A DNA stretch of 64,000 nt from DAIOEK01 sp964648485 (GCA_964648485.1 CAZYOF010000001.1:186001-250000); one strand, 5' to 3'. Shown: positions 35,844-44,842, numbered from the stretch's first letter. Program-made: numbers and translations. The notes: generated by a model from the sequence alone, not told the origin.

Positions 35844-36494
35844 ATGAGAGTAATTATTGTAGGTTGTGGTAGATTAGGGATCAACCTTGCCAGCAGCCTG
35901 GCCAAGAAGAATGTGGATGTAGCCATTATCGATTCAATAAAACTGGCTTTTTCAAATTTGCCTGCGGATTTTCAGGGCATTACCGTGGAAGGGGATGCAT
36001 TAAACCAAGATGTTTTGATTAGAGCCGGCATTGAAAAAGCTGAAGCGCTGGTAGCGGTAACAAATTGTGATCCATTAAATGCTGTGGTCGCCAGTATTGC
36101 GAGGAATGTTTATCATGTTCCACACGTGGTTGTTCGCAATTATGATCCCCGGTGGCGTGAATTACAAGAGATGTTGAGCCTGCAGGTAATCAGTTCTACT
36201 GCCTGGGGAGCTCAACGCATTGAAGAGATGATCCATTCAGAAAATTTTCGCACCATATTTTCTGCAGGGAATGGCGAAGTGGAAATCTACGAATTCGAGA
36301 TCCCAGAACATTGGGATAACCAACGGTTGGGTGATTTGATCAACTCTGAGGAGTGCGTACCGGTTTCAATCACACGGGCTGGAACTGCCATTTTACCCAC
36401 CTGCGATACGATTGTCAGCACGAATGATGTTGTTCTTTTTAGCGGAACCATGTCAGGCGCATTAGCTGTCCGCGATCAACTGAGGCAGAAGTAG
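35844..36494 (+). CDS. TrkA-type NAD-binding regulatory protein (first paralogue)
   Basis: 216 residues with an N-terminal RCK/TrkA-N Rossmann fold (VIIVGCGRLGINLASSLAKK, then GDALNQDVLIRAGIEKAEAL) and a TrkA-C domain (about 140-216). Such subunits gate K+ channels or transporters in response to NAD(H), ATP or c-di-AMP. The two adjacent trkA genes behind an APC permease recall the ceoB-ceoC arrangement of mycobacteria. It lies 29 bases after the permease. Confidence 0.85.
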   Translation: MRVIIVGCGRLGINLASSLAKKNVDVAIIDSIKLAFSNLPADFQGITVEGDALNQDVLIRAGIEKAEALVAVTNCDPLNAVVASIARNVYHVPHVVVRNYDPRWRELQEMLSLQVISSTAWGAQRIEEMIHSENFRTIFSAGNGEVEIYEFEIPEHWDNQRLGDLINSEECVPVSITRAGTAILPTCDTIVSTNDVVLFSGTMSGALAVRDQLRQK

Positions 36495-36503
36495 GAGGAT
36501 GAA

Positions 36504-37184
36504 ATGTTGGTAATTATTGCTGGCGCCGGAAGAGTTGGTGCGCAACTGGCAAAAATGCTTTTAAATCAAGATTATGATGTGCGATTAATTGATAACCGTA
36601 AAGAGATACTTGCCCGGGTGCATAAAGAACTACCTACTGAAGTGATCTTTGAAGGAGATCCCATTGATCCGATCGTACTTGAGAAGGCTGGTATCAGAAA
36701 TGCTCAGGTAACGGCTGCGTGCACAGCCAGTGACGAAACAAACCTTGCCTTTTGTTATTATGTTCGTGAAAAATACAAAGTAAATCGGACCATAGCCAGG
36801 GTGAATAACCCAAAGAATGCCTGGCTATTCGATGCAAAATTTCATGTTGATGTAGCTCTGAATCAGGCAGATATTCTGGCACGCCTCATTGAAGAAGAGA
36901 TGTCAATGGGCGATATGATGACTCTGGTTAAACTACGTCGCGGAAATTACTCTCTGGTAGAAGAGAAGATTTCTCCAGGAGCAAAAGCCATTGGCGTAAT
37001 GATTAAAGATCTCCAATTGCCTGAGAAGGTAGTTATTGCTGGTATCATACGAAAGGGAGAGGTAATGATCCCCCGGGGAATCACAGTATTTGAAGAAGGG
37101 GATGAAGTGTTGGCAGTTACCGATGGAGATGGAGCAGATCAATTGGCAGCAATGCTGTCTGGTCCGTCCCCATTTACGAAGTAG
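36504..37184 (+). CDS. TrkA-type NAD-binding regulatory protein (second paralogue)
   Basis: 226 residues with the same two-domain plan as its upstream neighbour: TrkA-N (MLVIIAGAGRVGAQLAKMLL, GDPIDPIVLEKAGIRNA) and TrkA-C (EEKISPGAKAIGVMIKDLQL onward). The two proteins differ widely, so they probably form a hetero-octameric ring rather than being a recent duplication (inference). GGAGG lies just before the ATG, and the gap to the first paralogue is nine bases. Confidence 0.85.
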   Translation: MLVIIAGAGRVGAQLAKMLLNQDYDVRLIDNRKEILARVHKELPTEVIFEGDPIDPIVLEKAGIRNAQVTAACTASDETNLAFCYYVREKYKVNRTIARVNNPKNAWLFDAKFHVDVALNQADILARLIEEEMSMGDMMTLVKLRRGNYSLVEEKISPGAKAIGVMIKDLQLPEKVVIAGIIRKGEVMIPRGITVFEEGDEVLAVTDGDGADQLAAMLSGPSPFTK

Positions 37185-37192
37185 ATTTAAGA

Positions 37193-37221
37193 TTGATTAA
37201 AATGCATCCATAAGGTATAAT
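37193..37221 (+). promoter_or_regulatory. Predicted promoter of the rpmH-rnpA-yidC cluster
   Basis: TTGATT at 37193-37198, a 17-base spacer and TATAAT at 37216-37221. Transcription would start near 37228, about 40 bases before rpmH. Confidence 0.65.
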
Positions 37222-37267
37222 TTCGACCTTGCTTGGAGCAATTATTGATTTTTGAAAGGGAATAAGC

Positions 37268-37438
37268 ATGCCGAAGAGAACATATCAGCCACATATTCGC
37301 CGGCGCATCCGTGTCCATGGGTTCCGCGCCAGAATGGAAACCGCAGATGGACGCGAGGTTTTGAAACGCCGTCGTCTTCGTGGTCGCCATAAATTGACCG
37401 TTTCCATGAATAATCATGTGAAGCGTGTCCGCTGGTAA
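37268..37438 (+). CDS. rpmH: 50S ribosomal protein L34
   Basis: A 56-residue reading frame with the unmistakable L34 core: [20 protein letters not shown], a modified MxTxxGR turn ([10 protein letters not shown]), then [12 protein letters not shown]. The usual protein ends there at 44-47 residues, whereas this one carries about ten extra C-terminal residues ([11 protein letters not shown]). AAAGGGAA lies upstream of the ATG. It heads the classic rpmH-rnpA-yidD-yidC-jag cluster. Confidence 0.96.
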   Translation: MPKRTYQPHIRRRIRVHGFRARMETADGREVLKRRRLRGRHKLTVSMNNHVKRVRW

Positions 37439-37497
37439 ATCAAACCAGAGGATCAAGAGATAACTTACACTAGGTTTTTTTCAGGTCAGGTTATCAA

Positions 37498-37854
37498 GTG
37501 AAGCGAATAACTCGCCTGACCAGTTCAAGCGATATACAGCGGGTGAGGCGTCTGGGAAGGTCGAGTGCCCACCCGCTGCTTGTGTTAGCTGCAATCCAGA
37601 GTGATTTTCCGGGTCCCACACGGATTGCTGTAATAGCCGGTAAAAGCATTGGAGGGGCGGTGCAACGTAACCGTGCAAAAAGACGCTTGCGTGGAGCGTT
37701 ACAGGAATGCTCTGATATCATACAACCCGGTTTTGATGTGATATGCATCGCCAGACGACCTATCATTGAAGCCCCATTTTCTGATCTTGTAGATGCCTTA
37801 AGAGAATTGCTTTGCAAAGTCGATTTATATGAGCTTGATCATGTGCCCGGATAG
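37498..37854 (+). CDS. rnpA: Ribonuclease P protein component
   Basis: 118 residues from a GTG at 37498. The family signature is clear in [29 protein letters not shown] is the RNA-binding RNR motif. It also has [20 protein letters not shown] at the start. The protein assists the RNase P RNA in 5' maturation of tRNAs; that RNA gene is not in the window. Its 3' end overlaps yidD by 26 bases, as often seen. Confidence 0.94.
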   Translation: MKRITRLTSSSDIQRVRRLGRSSAHPLLVLAAIQSDFPGPTRIAVIAGKSIGGAVQRNRAKRRLRGALQECSDIIQPGFDVICIARRPIIEAPFSDLVDALRELLCKVDLYELDHVPG

Positions 37855-38134
37855 CCCTATCCGTTCGGAATACGCTTCTGAACCAGCATTGAAAGAATTA
37901 AAATTCACCTGGAAAACAGCTCCCAGATGGGTTTTACTTGCGCTTATTCGAGTTTACCAAAAGCTTATATCGCCGGTTATTGCTGCGAACTCCTGCCGCT
38001 TTTATCCCTCCTGTTCTCATTATGGATATCAGGCGATCTATAAATATGGTTTAATCAAGGGGAGCGGTATGGCAATCTGGCGTGTATTACGCTGCAATCC
38101 ATTTAATCCCGGTGGTTACGATCCGGTACCCTGA
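37829..38134 (+). CDS. yidD: Membrane protein insertion efficiency factor YidD
   Basis: 101 residues with the YidD signature: [21 protein letters not shown] followed by [18 protein letters not shown] and [14 protein letters not shown]. The protein is a small amphipathic membrane-associated factor that helps YidC insertase. Starts at 37829 or at the ATG at 37841 are both possible; the N-terminal 25 residues extend beyond the usual family start. It overlaps rnpA. Confidence 0.92.
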   Translation: MSLIMCPDSPIRSEYASEPALKELKFTWKTAPRWVLLALIRVYQKLISPVIAANSCRFYPSCSHYGYQAIYKYGLIKGSGMAIWRVLRCNPFNPGGYDPVP

Positions 38135-38165
38135 AAATAAGGATTATTTCAACGGAACAATTAAC

Positions 38166-39227
38166 ATGAAAAAAGTATTGCCTTCTCTAATATTCTTAAC
38201 ACTCATAGCCAGCTTTCTTCTCACCGGTTGTACTGGTGTGGGTGCAGCGACAAGCTGGCCGGGGATTTCAGTTGCAGATGGACGCGTCTATCTCTCTTAC
38301 GCAACCGAAGTGTTTGCCCTAAATCCAGATAACGGTACCATGATCTGGCGCTATCCTGAAAAACCAAATGCGAAAGTCATGTATTACGCACCCGCTGGTT
38401 TAACCCAAGATGGTATTTTGGTGGTCGGAGATTATCAACATACTATTCACGGATTAAATGCTGATACGGGTGTGCAAGCCTGGAGTTATGTAACAGGTAA
38501 CCGTATCGTAGCAGCGCCATTAGTTGTAGATGATTTAGTTTTAGTTCCCTCTACAGATGGAATTTTATACGCCCTCGACTCCAGAGGTGATTTGATCTGG
38601 AAGTTTACAACCAGTAGCTCATTATGGGCACAACCAGCATTCGATGATGGTGTGATTTATTTGTCAGCGATGGATCACAAGATGTACGCCCTTTCTGTGA
38701 AAGATGGTAATCTGCTCTGGAGCTCTGATCTTGGATCGGCGGCGATTTCTAATCCATCCATTGAACCAGGAAAAGCTCTTTATGTTGGCACCATTGGTGG
38801 AGATCTGATTGCTCTGGATATCAAAACTGGAAACCAGCTCTGGAAGCATACCTCTGATTACGGTATTTGGGCGACTCCCATGCTCAAAGATAATGTTCTA
38901 TATTATGGCGATTTGGAAGGTAATTTTGTTGCTTTCGATGCAACTAAACAGCAACCTCTCTGGCAGTATAAGGCGGCTGGCGCCATAGTCAGTGCTGCTT
39001 TACTTAAGGATGATCGGATCCTTTTTTCATCAGAAAATGGGGTACTGAATATCATTGGTTATGATGGTAAAGTCATTCTCAGCCCTGCAATCAGTGAAAA
39101 GCTTTACGGTTCGCCAGTTTCCACCAATGGGTACACTTTGGTGGGTGTTACGACTTCAAAAGATAAAATCCTCTCCGCTTTAGACCAGAATGGAAACCAG
39201 GTCTGGGCGTTCCAGGTACCCAAGTAA
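38166..39227 (+). CDS. PQQ-repeat beta-propeller lipoprotein (BamB-like)
   Basis: 353 residues from the ATG at 38166, where the signal peptide MKKVLPSLIFLTLIASFLLT meets the lipobox LLTGC; the longer upstream frame overlaps yidD and is rejected. The mature protein is made of PQQ-type blades: VFALNPDNGTMIWRY, IHGLNADTGVQAWSY, LYALDSRGDLIWKF, MYALSVKDGNLLWSS, LIALDIKTGNQLWKH. These suggest a surface-exposed beta-propeller of about seven or eight blades. BamB itself works in outer-membrane assembly, for which there is no evidence here. Its position between yidD and yidC suggests a role at the translocon or insertase. Confidence 0.85.
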   Translation: MKKVLPSLIFLTLIASFLLTGCTGVGAATSWPGISVADGRVYLSYATEVFALNPDNGTMIWRYPEKPNAKVMYYAPAGLTQDGILVVGDYQHTIHGLNADTGVQAWSYVTGNRIVAAPLVVDDLVLVPSTDGILYALDSRGDLIWKFTTSSSLWAQPAFDDGVIYLSAMDHKMYALSVKDGNLLWSSDLGSAAISNPSIEPGKALYVGTIGGDLIALDIKTGNQLWKHTSDYGIWATPMLKDNVLYYGDLEGNFVAFDATKQQPLWQYKAAGAIVSAALLKDDRILFSSENGVLNIIGYDGKVILSPAISEKLYGSPVSTNGYTLVGVTTSKDKILSALDQNGNQVWAFQVPK

Positions 39228-39238
39228 AGGATTAGAGC

Positions 39239-40057
39239 ATGTGGGATACTTTCATAATTCAACCATTTATTAATGTCCTTCTATTTATTTATACCCTGGT
39301 ATGGAATAATTTTGGACTGGCGATCATTCTATTCACAATTCTTATCCGCTTAATTACGCATCCGCTTACAGTTAAGCAGATAAAAGGAACAACCGCGGTC
39401 ACTGAGATCCAAAAAGATCCGCGTATGATCGAAGCACAAACGAAGTACAAAAATGATAAAGAGAAATTAGCTCAAGTCCAGATGGAGCTCTACAAGGAAA
39501 AAGGAGTAAACCCATTTGCTTCCTGTCTTCCTACACTGATCCAATTCCCCATTATCATCGGGCTCTATCAGAGTATCATGTTGGGTTTGGCTTCATCTCC
39601 TATTGAACTCCTCAACCTCACCAGACATATTTACCCGCAGTTTCTGGATGTCGCAACTCTCATCCCCCTCAACAGTCATTTCTTATGGATGAACCTGGGA
39701 CAACCTGAGAGTTTAAAACTGCCATTCCTGCCATTTGGTATACCCGTTCTGGCAATCATCGTTGTAGTGACCACCTTCCTGCAATCCAGATTGATGACTC
39801 CGCCTTCTGCGCAGCCAAATGATCAGGGTGCCCAAATGTCGAAGATGATGAACTTATATATGCCTTTCTTGATGGGTTATCTGGCTTTAACTTTTTCTTC
39901 CGGTTTGGCGGTGTACTTCGTTGCAAGCAACCTTGTGGGTATTATGCAATATGCACTTCTTGGAAAATTGGATATCAACAACCTGATTCCAGGATTGAAA
40001 AAGCCTGAACCTCAGGTAGTGAATGTAAAACCCTCAAAAGCCAAAAAAGCAAAATAA
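39239..40057 (+). CDS. yidC: Membrane protein insertase YidC/Oxa1
   Basis: 272 residues in the short Gram-positive-type form, with five predicted membrane helices. Motifs include NFGLAIILFTILIRLITHPL with the hydrophilic-groove arginine, NPFASCLPTLIQFPIIIGLY and ALTFSSGLAVYFVASNLVGI. The C-terminal tail is Lys-rich (KPSKAKKAK), consistent with ribosome binding. It inserts proteins into the cytoplasmic membrane with or without Sec. It lies 11 bases after the PQQ lipoprotein and 14 before jag. Confidence 0.95.
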   Translation: MWDTFIIQPFINVLLFIYTLVWNNFGLAIILFTILIRLITHPLTVKQIKGTTAVTEIQKDPRMIEAQTKYKNDKEKLAQVQMELYKEKGVNPFASCLPTLIQFPIIIGLYQSIMLGLASSPIELLNLTRHIYPQFLDVATLIPLNSHFLWMNLGQPESLKLPFLPFGIPVLAIIVVVTTFLQSRLMTPPSAQPNDQGAQMSKMMNLYMPFLMGYLALTFSSGLAVYFVASNLVGIMQYALLGKLDINNLIPGLKKPEPQVVNVKPSKAKKAK

Positions 40058-40071
40058 AATGAGAGGTTAGG

Positions 40072-40815
40072 ATGTCAGAGCAAAGAAATGAGTTTGAAGT
40101 GACAGCAGCTTCTGTAGAAGAAGCCATTGAAACAGGTCTGGCTGATCTTGAATTATCCATCGACGATGTGGATGTTGAAATTGTAGATGATGGAAGCAAG
40201 GGATTTCTGGGTCTGGGTACCCGTCCTTCAAAGGTTAAGTTTGTGCTCAAAGAAGGCATTCCAGTGCCGGAAAAAATGCTGAAAGTTCTCGAAGAGAAAA
40301 AAAAGACAGCTGAAAAAGCCGATAAACCTGTTGTTGACGTAGAAGACCCTATCCTTCGGGTAGCCAGAGAAACCGTCAGTGAGCTGTTGGAACAGATGAA
40401 GATCTCAGCTCAGGTCACTTCTACCTTTCTAGAAGATGGGAAAGATGAAGAACAGGATTCTGTTCTGGTAGAAATTACCGGCAGTGACTTAAGCATTCTG
40501 ATTGGAAGAAAATCTGAAACACTTAACTCATTGCAATATATAGCAAGCCTGATTGTCGGTAAGCGGTTGGAAAAGTGGGTACCTTTAACGATTGATGTAG
40601 AAGGATACCGTGGTCGACGGGAACGACAACTGACCCAGCTTGCATTACGCATGGCTGAACAGGCAATCGCTACCGGAAGACGTCAAACATTGGAACCGAT
40701 GCCGGCGAATGAACGTAGAATCATTCACCTTGTCCTGCGCGATCATCCACAGGTGATGACGGAGAGCACCGGTGAAGAGCCTAACAGAAAATTGACGATA
40801 ATTTTAAAAAAGTAA
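40072..40815 (+). CDS. jag: RNA-binding protein Jag/KhpB
   Basis: 247 residues in three domains: the Jag-N domain (about 5-55, VTAASVEEAIETGLADLELS and KGFLGLGTRPSKV), a KH domain (about 130-165, LSILIGRKSETLNSLQYIA) and an R3H domain at the end (PMPANERRIIHLVLRDHPQV). KhpB binds many RNAs with KhpA and influences cell division and envelope synthesis in other bacteria. It is the last gene of the rpmH cluster, followed by a terminator. Confidence 0.93.
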   Translation: MSEQRNEFEVTAASVEEAIETGLADLELSIDDVDVEIVDDGSKGFLGLGTRPSKVKFVLKEGIPVPEKMLKVLEEKKKTAEKADKPVVDVEDPILRVARETVSELLEQMKISAQVTSTFLEDGKDEEQDSVLVEITGSDLSILIGRKSETLNSLQYIASLIVGKRLEKWVPLTIDVEGYRGRRERQLTQLALRMAEQAIATGRRQTLEPMPANERRIIHLVLRDHPQVMTESTGEEPNRKLTIILKK

Positions 40816-40835
40816 CAATGAAAGTCAAAAATTTC

Positions 40836-40866
40836 AAGCTGCCTGACAAGGCAGCTTGGTTTTTTA
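40836..40866 (+). terminator. Rho-independent terminator after jag
   Basis: AAGCTGCCT (40836-40844) pairs with AGGCAGCTT (40849-40857) around a four-base loop, followed by GG and T6. Confidence 0.85.
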
Positions 40867-40917
40867 ATATTTGATAACAATGTAAAATGATATGTATCTC
40901 AGTAGAGGAGCAATTCC

Positions 40918-41352
40918 ATGGCAATCTGGCTTGTTGTGATTATCGGTTTAATTGGCGGCACTGCTGTAGGGCTGCAATCGCCCATTGCCGGAGCAATGGG
41001 ACAAAAGATAGGCGGCACCGCCAGCAGTTTCCTGATCCATTTGAGTGGGATGGTGTTTTCTGGCTTATTTCTTTTTATCCGCGGTGGAGAACGGATTCAT
41101 GATTGGAAAACTTTGCCCTGGTATATGCTCTTTGCCGGTGTATTTGGTTTGATACTTTATCTTACTATTAGTGTAACCTTGCCGCGACTGGGCAGTACTA
41201 TGATGGTGGCGCTGATTATCATTGGTCAGCTTGTAACCGGAGTCATCATCGATCATTTTGGATTGCTGGGTGTTATTACACGCCAGATAGATTTATCCCG
41301 GATACTCGGAGTAATCGCGCTCGTGGTTGGAGCTTACATGATTGCAAAATAA
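40918..41352 (+). CDS. YdcZ/DUF606-type DMT-superfamily membrane protein
   Basis: 144 residues with four or five membrane helices and the YdcZ/DUF606 pattern: GLQSPIAGAMGQKIGGTASS, LSGMVFSGLFLF and GSTMMVALIIIGQLVTGVII, then a last helix ending GAYMIAK. The family belongs to the drug/metabolite transporter superfamily as half-size proteins and probably works as a dimer; substrates are unknown. GAGGAGC precedes the ATG. It stands alone between two terminators. Confidence 0.8.
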   Translation: MAIWLVVIIGLIGGTAVGLQSPIAGAMGQKIGGTASSFLIHLSGMVFSGLFLFIRGGERIHDWKTLPWYMLFAGVFGLILYLTISVTLPRLGSTMMVALIIIGQLVTGVIIDHFGLLGVITRQIDLSRILGVIALVVGAYMIAK

Positions 41353-41353
41353 A

Positions 41354-41383
41354 AATAATCCGGGTTTACCCGGATTATTTTTT
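41354..41383. terminator. Bidirectional terminator between the DMT gene and ileS
   Basis: A perfect 11-base-pair stem (41354-41364 with 41369-41379, AATAATCCGGG arms) and TTTA loop. T-rich on the plus side, and an A-run before it serves minus-strand ileS transcripts ending at 41386. Confidence 0.8.
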
Positions 41384-41385
41384 GC

Positions 41386-44300
41386 TTACATTTTCTTGGT
41401 CAACTTCATGGCTACTGTCTCACCATCGAAGGTGTCCTGGAACCAATCGGGACCACCTTCCGATTTTTCCATGATAACAGCCAGTGTCTCACCCATAATA
41501 TATTCGCGATAATCTGTGACTGCTTCATCTAAGCCGGTACTTGCTGCATATTTAATTTCAATGCGGTCCGAAATATCGAAATCCATTTGTTTACGCAGGT
41601 CTTGAACTCTGCGGACAAATTCACGAGATAACCCTTCGCGGATTAAAGCGGGGGTTAAATCTGTGACCAGGGCTGCCAGATATGCACCTTCAGAAGCAAC
41701 GGCATATCCCGATTTTGCCTGTGCACGGACTTCAATTTCTTCAGGATACAAGTCTAAAATCTGTCCTTCCACATCAACCTGGATAGAATTTCCTGCAAGC
41801 AGCTTCCTGGCTGCATCATCAACGGGCGTCTCCATGATCGCTTTGCGAATAACAGGGAACAATTTTCCATATTTCTGGCCCAGTTGCTTTGGAAGAGGGT
41901 TCAGTGTAAATGATACAGCTTCGCCAGTAGCATCCATTACCCGAACCTGTTTTACATTCAATTCATCTGCCAGAATATCTGCGTACTTAGTGACTACTCC
42001 GCGTTCAAAGTTATTGCTCACTGAAAATGCGACCTCGGCGAGCGGTTGGCGTACCTTACGATTTGCTTTATTTCGGGCAGCATGACCCAGAGAAGCTAGT
42101 TTCATCGTAAGAGCCATCTCAGAATTTAAAATTTCATCGATCAAGGAGGCATCATATCCAGGCCAGTCAGTGAGATGAACCGATGCGGGCGCATCTGCAT
42201 CGACCGTGCGAACCAGGTTTTGATAAATCTCATCAGCCAGAAACGGCATGGTTGGCGAAAGAAGTTTGCTGATGGAGACCAGAGCGGTATATAGGGTGGC
42301 ATATGCAGCTTGTTTATCTGCATCTGCATCACTCTTCCAGAAGCGGCGGCGGGAGCGCCGGAGATACCAGGTGGAAAGTTGATTTACAAAGTTTTCCAGC
42401 GGACGGGTTGCTCCGGTAACATCATAATTATCCAACGCTGCCGTTACATCTCTAATCAAAGCGTTCAAATAGGATAAAAGCCAGCGATCCAGTTCGCTGT
42501 ATTGCGGTTGGATAGCTGGATCAGGAGTCCAGTTATCCAACATGGCGTAGGTGACAAAGAAGGAATAGGTATTCCATAAGGTCAATGTAAAATTGCGGAC
42601 AACTTCCCCGACCATATCTGCCGAGAATCGTCTTTCCTGTCCGGGAGGGCTGGCAGTGTACAGGCACCACCGGAAAGCATCAGCCCCATGCGCATTGATT
42701 ACCGACCAGGGTTCAATGATATTGCCCTTGGTCTTTGACATCTTCAAGCCTTCTTCATCTAGGATCAAACCTAAGGAAATTACATTCTTGAAACATTCCT
42801 GTTCAAAAAGCATGGTACTGATGGCGTGTAGAGAATAGAACCACCCTCGAGTCTGATCCACCGCTTCGCAAATAAAATCAGCCGGGAAGTGTTTTTTGAA
42901 TTGTTCCTGGTTTTCGAAAGGATAATGCCATTGGGCTACCGGCATAGAACCGGAATCGAACCAGACATCTATCAGTTCTGGAACCCGGGTCATCGTTTCA
43001 TTACACTTTGGACATGGATAGTGAACTTGATCAACATGGGGTCTATGCAAATCCAGTTTACTTAAATCCCGTCCGGTTTTCTGCGAGAGATCCTGAACAG
43101 ATCCGATTGCTTCCTGATGGTGGCAGGATTCACACTCCCAGACAGGCAGGGGAGTACCCCAATAACGTTCTCTCCCTAACGCCCAGTCGATATTATTTGC
43201 CAGCCAGTTGCCAAACCTGCCGTTTTTAATATGTCCAGGAACCCAATTGATGTTTTCATTCAGACTGACTAGCTTCTCTTTATATTTACTCGTCCGTACA
43301 TACCAGGTTTTTCGAGCGTAGTAAAGCAAGGGAGTACGGCATCGCCAGCAGAAAGGATAGGTATGCGTGTAGGTTTCAAGACGGAAAAGCAACCCACGCG
43401 CTTCAAGATCTTTAGAAATTGAAGGATCCGCTTCTTTGACAAATACACCGCTCCATGGTCGGACTTCTTTGATGAAGGTTCCATCAGGGGCGACCGTTTG
43501 CAGCACAGGTAGATCAAACTTCTCTGACATAGTCATATCATCTGCACCAAAAGCGGGAGCGATATGGACCAGACCGGTACCATCTTCAGTGGTTACAAAA
43601 TCAGCATTAACCACGTAATGGGCAGGTTTCTCAGGCGGGAGGAAAGTAAACAAAGGTTGATATTTCTTGCCTTTCAGACTTTTTCCCTTGAAAGTATCAA
43701 CAATAGTAACTTCTTCGTCTCTGAATACTTTTTCGATTAATGCTTGCGCAAGAATCAGCTTTTCAGAGCCGCCTTCAGGCAATTTTCGCTCAACTGTCAC
43801 ATAATCAACATCTGGATGTGCAGCCACAGCCACATTCGCAGGTAGGGTCCATGGGGTTGTTGTCCAAACCAGTAGCGATGTCCCGGGTTTATCTACCAGG
43901 GGCAGGCGGAAGAAGATGGATGGATCTTTCGCCTCTCGATATCCCTGGACAACTTCGTGATCTGATAATGGTGTACCACAGCGCGGGCAATAAGGAACAA
44001 CTTTGAAACCCTGGAACAGGAGGTCCTTATCCCAAAAATTCTTCAGGATCCACCATACCGACTCGATATATTCATTACGAAAGGTGACATAAGCCGTTTC
44101 CAGATCTACCCAAAATCCAATTCTATCAGTGAGTTTCTCCCATTCCTGAATGTATGTGAAAGCTGACTCACGGCAGAGTTCATTAAATTTGGCGATACCA
44201 AAATCTTCTATTTGCTGTTTATTTGTAAAGCCCAGTTTCTTTTCTACTTCAATTTCTACCGGAAGACCATGGGTATCCCATCCTCCCCGCCGGGTGACGT

Positions 44301-44535
44301 GATACCCACGCATGGTTTTATACCTGGGAAAAATATCTTTGAATGCCCGGGCAAGCACATGGTGAACACCCGGTTTACCGTTTGCAGTGGGAGGTCCTTC
44401 GAAGAAGACATACTCCGGGCATCCCTGTCGTAGTTCTTCAGTGTGCTTAAAAATGTTGTACATTTTCCAGTGACGCAGCATCCGCTCTTCCATCTGTACA
44501 ACATCCAGCTTGGGTGAAACAGGTTTAAAACTCAT
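41386..44535 (-). CDS. ileS: Isoleucyl-tRNA synthetase, IleRS2-type with GXHH signature
   Basis: 1049 residues, matching the long IleRS2 class. It attaches isoleucine to tRNA-Ile. The class I signature, normally HIGH, reads GVHH in GPPTANGKPGVHHVLARAF. The second signature is KMSKTKGN. GWDTHGLPVE, the CP1 editing domain (about 185-395, with WTTTPWTLPANVAVA and DGTGLVHIAPAFG) and the CPRCGTPLSDHE metal-site region are present. No C-terminal zinc finger of the IleRS1 type is seen; the protein ends in the anticodon-binding and IleRS2-specific regions. GXHH instead of HXGH has been linked to hyper-resistance to mupirocin. A T-box leader precedes the gene, and the RBS is AGGA before the ATG. Confidence 0.94.
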   Translation of the reverse strand: MSFKPVSPKLDVVQMEERMLRHWKMYNIFKHTEELRQGCPEYVFFEGPPTANGKPGVHHVLARAFKDIFPRYKTMRGYHVTRRGGWDTHGLPVEIEVEKKLGFTNKQQIEDFGIAKFNELCRESAFTYIQEWEKLTDRIGFWVDLETAYVTFRNEYIESVWWILKNFWDKDLLFQGFKVVPYCPRCGTPLSDHEVVQGYREAKDPSIFFRLPLVDKPGTSLLVWTTTPWTLPANVAVAAHPDVDYVTVERKLPEGGSEKLILAQALIEKVFRDEEVTIVDTFKGKSLKGKKYQPLFTFLPPEKPAHYVVNADFVTTEDGTGLVHIAPAFGADDMTMSEKFDLPVLQTVAPDGTFIKEVRPWSGVFVKEADPSISKDLEARGLLFRLETYTHTYPFCWRCRTPLLYYARKTWYVRTSKYKEKLVSLNENINWVPGHIKNGRFGNWLANNIDWALGRERYWGTPLPVWECESCHHQEAIGSVQDLSQKTGRDLSKLDLHRPHVDQVHYPCPKCNETMTRVPELIDVWFDSGSMPVAQWHYPFENQEQFKKHFPADFICEAVDQTRGWFYSLHAISTMLFEQECFKNVISLGLILDEEGLKMSKTKGNIIEPWSVINAHGADAFRWCLYTASPPGQERRFSADMVGEVVRNFTLTLWNTYSFFVTYAMLDNWTPDPAIQPQYSELDRWLLSYLNALIRDVTAALDNYDVTGATRPLENFVNQLSTWYLRRSRRRFWKSDADADKQAAYATLYTALVSISKLLSPTMPFLADEIYQNLVRTVDADAPASVHLTDWPGYDASLIDEILNSEMALTMKLASLGHAARNKANRKVRQPLAEVAFSVSNNFERGVVTKYADILADELNVKQVRVMDATGEAVSFTLNPLPKQLGQKYGKLFPVIRKAIMETPVDDAARKLLAGNSIQVDVEGQILDLYPEEIEVRAQAKSGYAVASEGAYLAALVTDLTPALIREGLSREFVRRVQDLRKQMDFDISDRIEIKYAASTGLDEAVTDYREYIMGETLAVIMEKSEGGPDWFQDTFDGETVAMKLTKKM

Positions 44536-44570
44536 TCTTTATCCTCCATAAGGATATTTGCATCTATAAA

Positions 44571-44842
44571 TAAAAAAAACTCTCAATCCCATCAGGGACG
44601 AGAGATCTTATTCTCGCGGTACCACCCTGGTTCCCGATTTATTCGGACACCTTAATGATTTAACCGGTAATCTGGAGAAATCACTGTCAATTTAACGGAG
44701 ACAATCCCGGCGCACTTACTGGGCTATTGCTGTTCAGGTTGCAGCTCCCGAAGGATTTTCAACTTCATCTTACTTTCCGGCTTTCACCACTTCCGGAATC
44801 GCTGCTCAGTGGATGAGGTTTACTCTTTTCGATCTTTGCTTT
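44571..44842 (-). promoter_or_regulatory. T-box riboswitch leader of ileS
   Basis: The minus strand upstream of ileS contains the T-box core AGGGTGGTACCGCG (about 44613-44626), whose UGGU bulge matches the acceptor end of a tRNA with discriminator A. It is followed by a terminator stem (CTCTCGTCCCTGATGGGATTGAGAG type, about 44580-44606) and a T8 run. About 200 bases upstream form the stem I region with GGAAGTGGTGAAAGCC-like bulge elements. A candidate isoleucine specifier codon ATC lies at 44754-44756. Uncharged tRNA-Ile should stabilise the antiterminator and turn on ileS. Confidence 0.9.

Noticed and set aside
37185..40815. The rpmH-rnpA-yidC-jag cluster as a marker of the replication origin
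   Set aside because: No dnaA, dnaN, parAB or cluster of DnaA boxes is visible around it; trkA genes lie upstream. The origin cannot be placed here.
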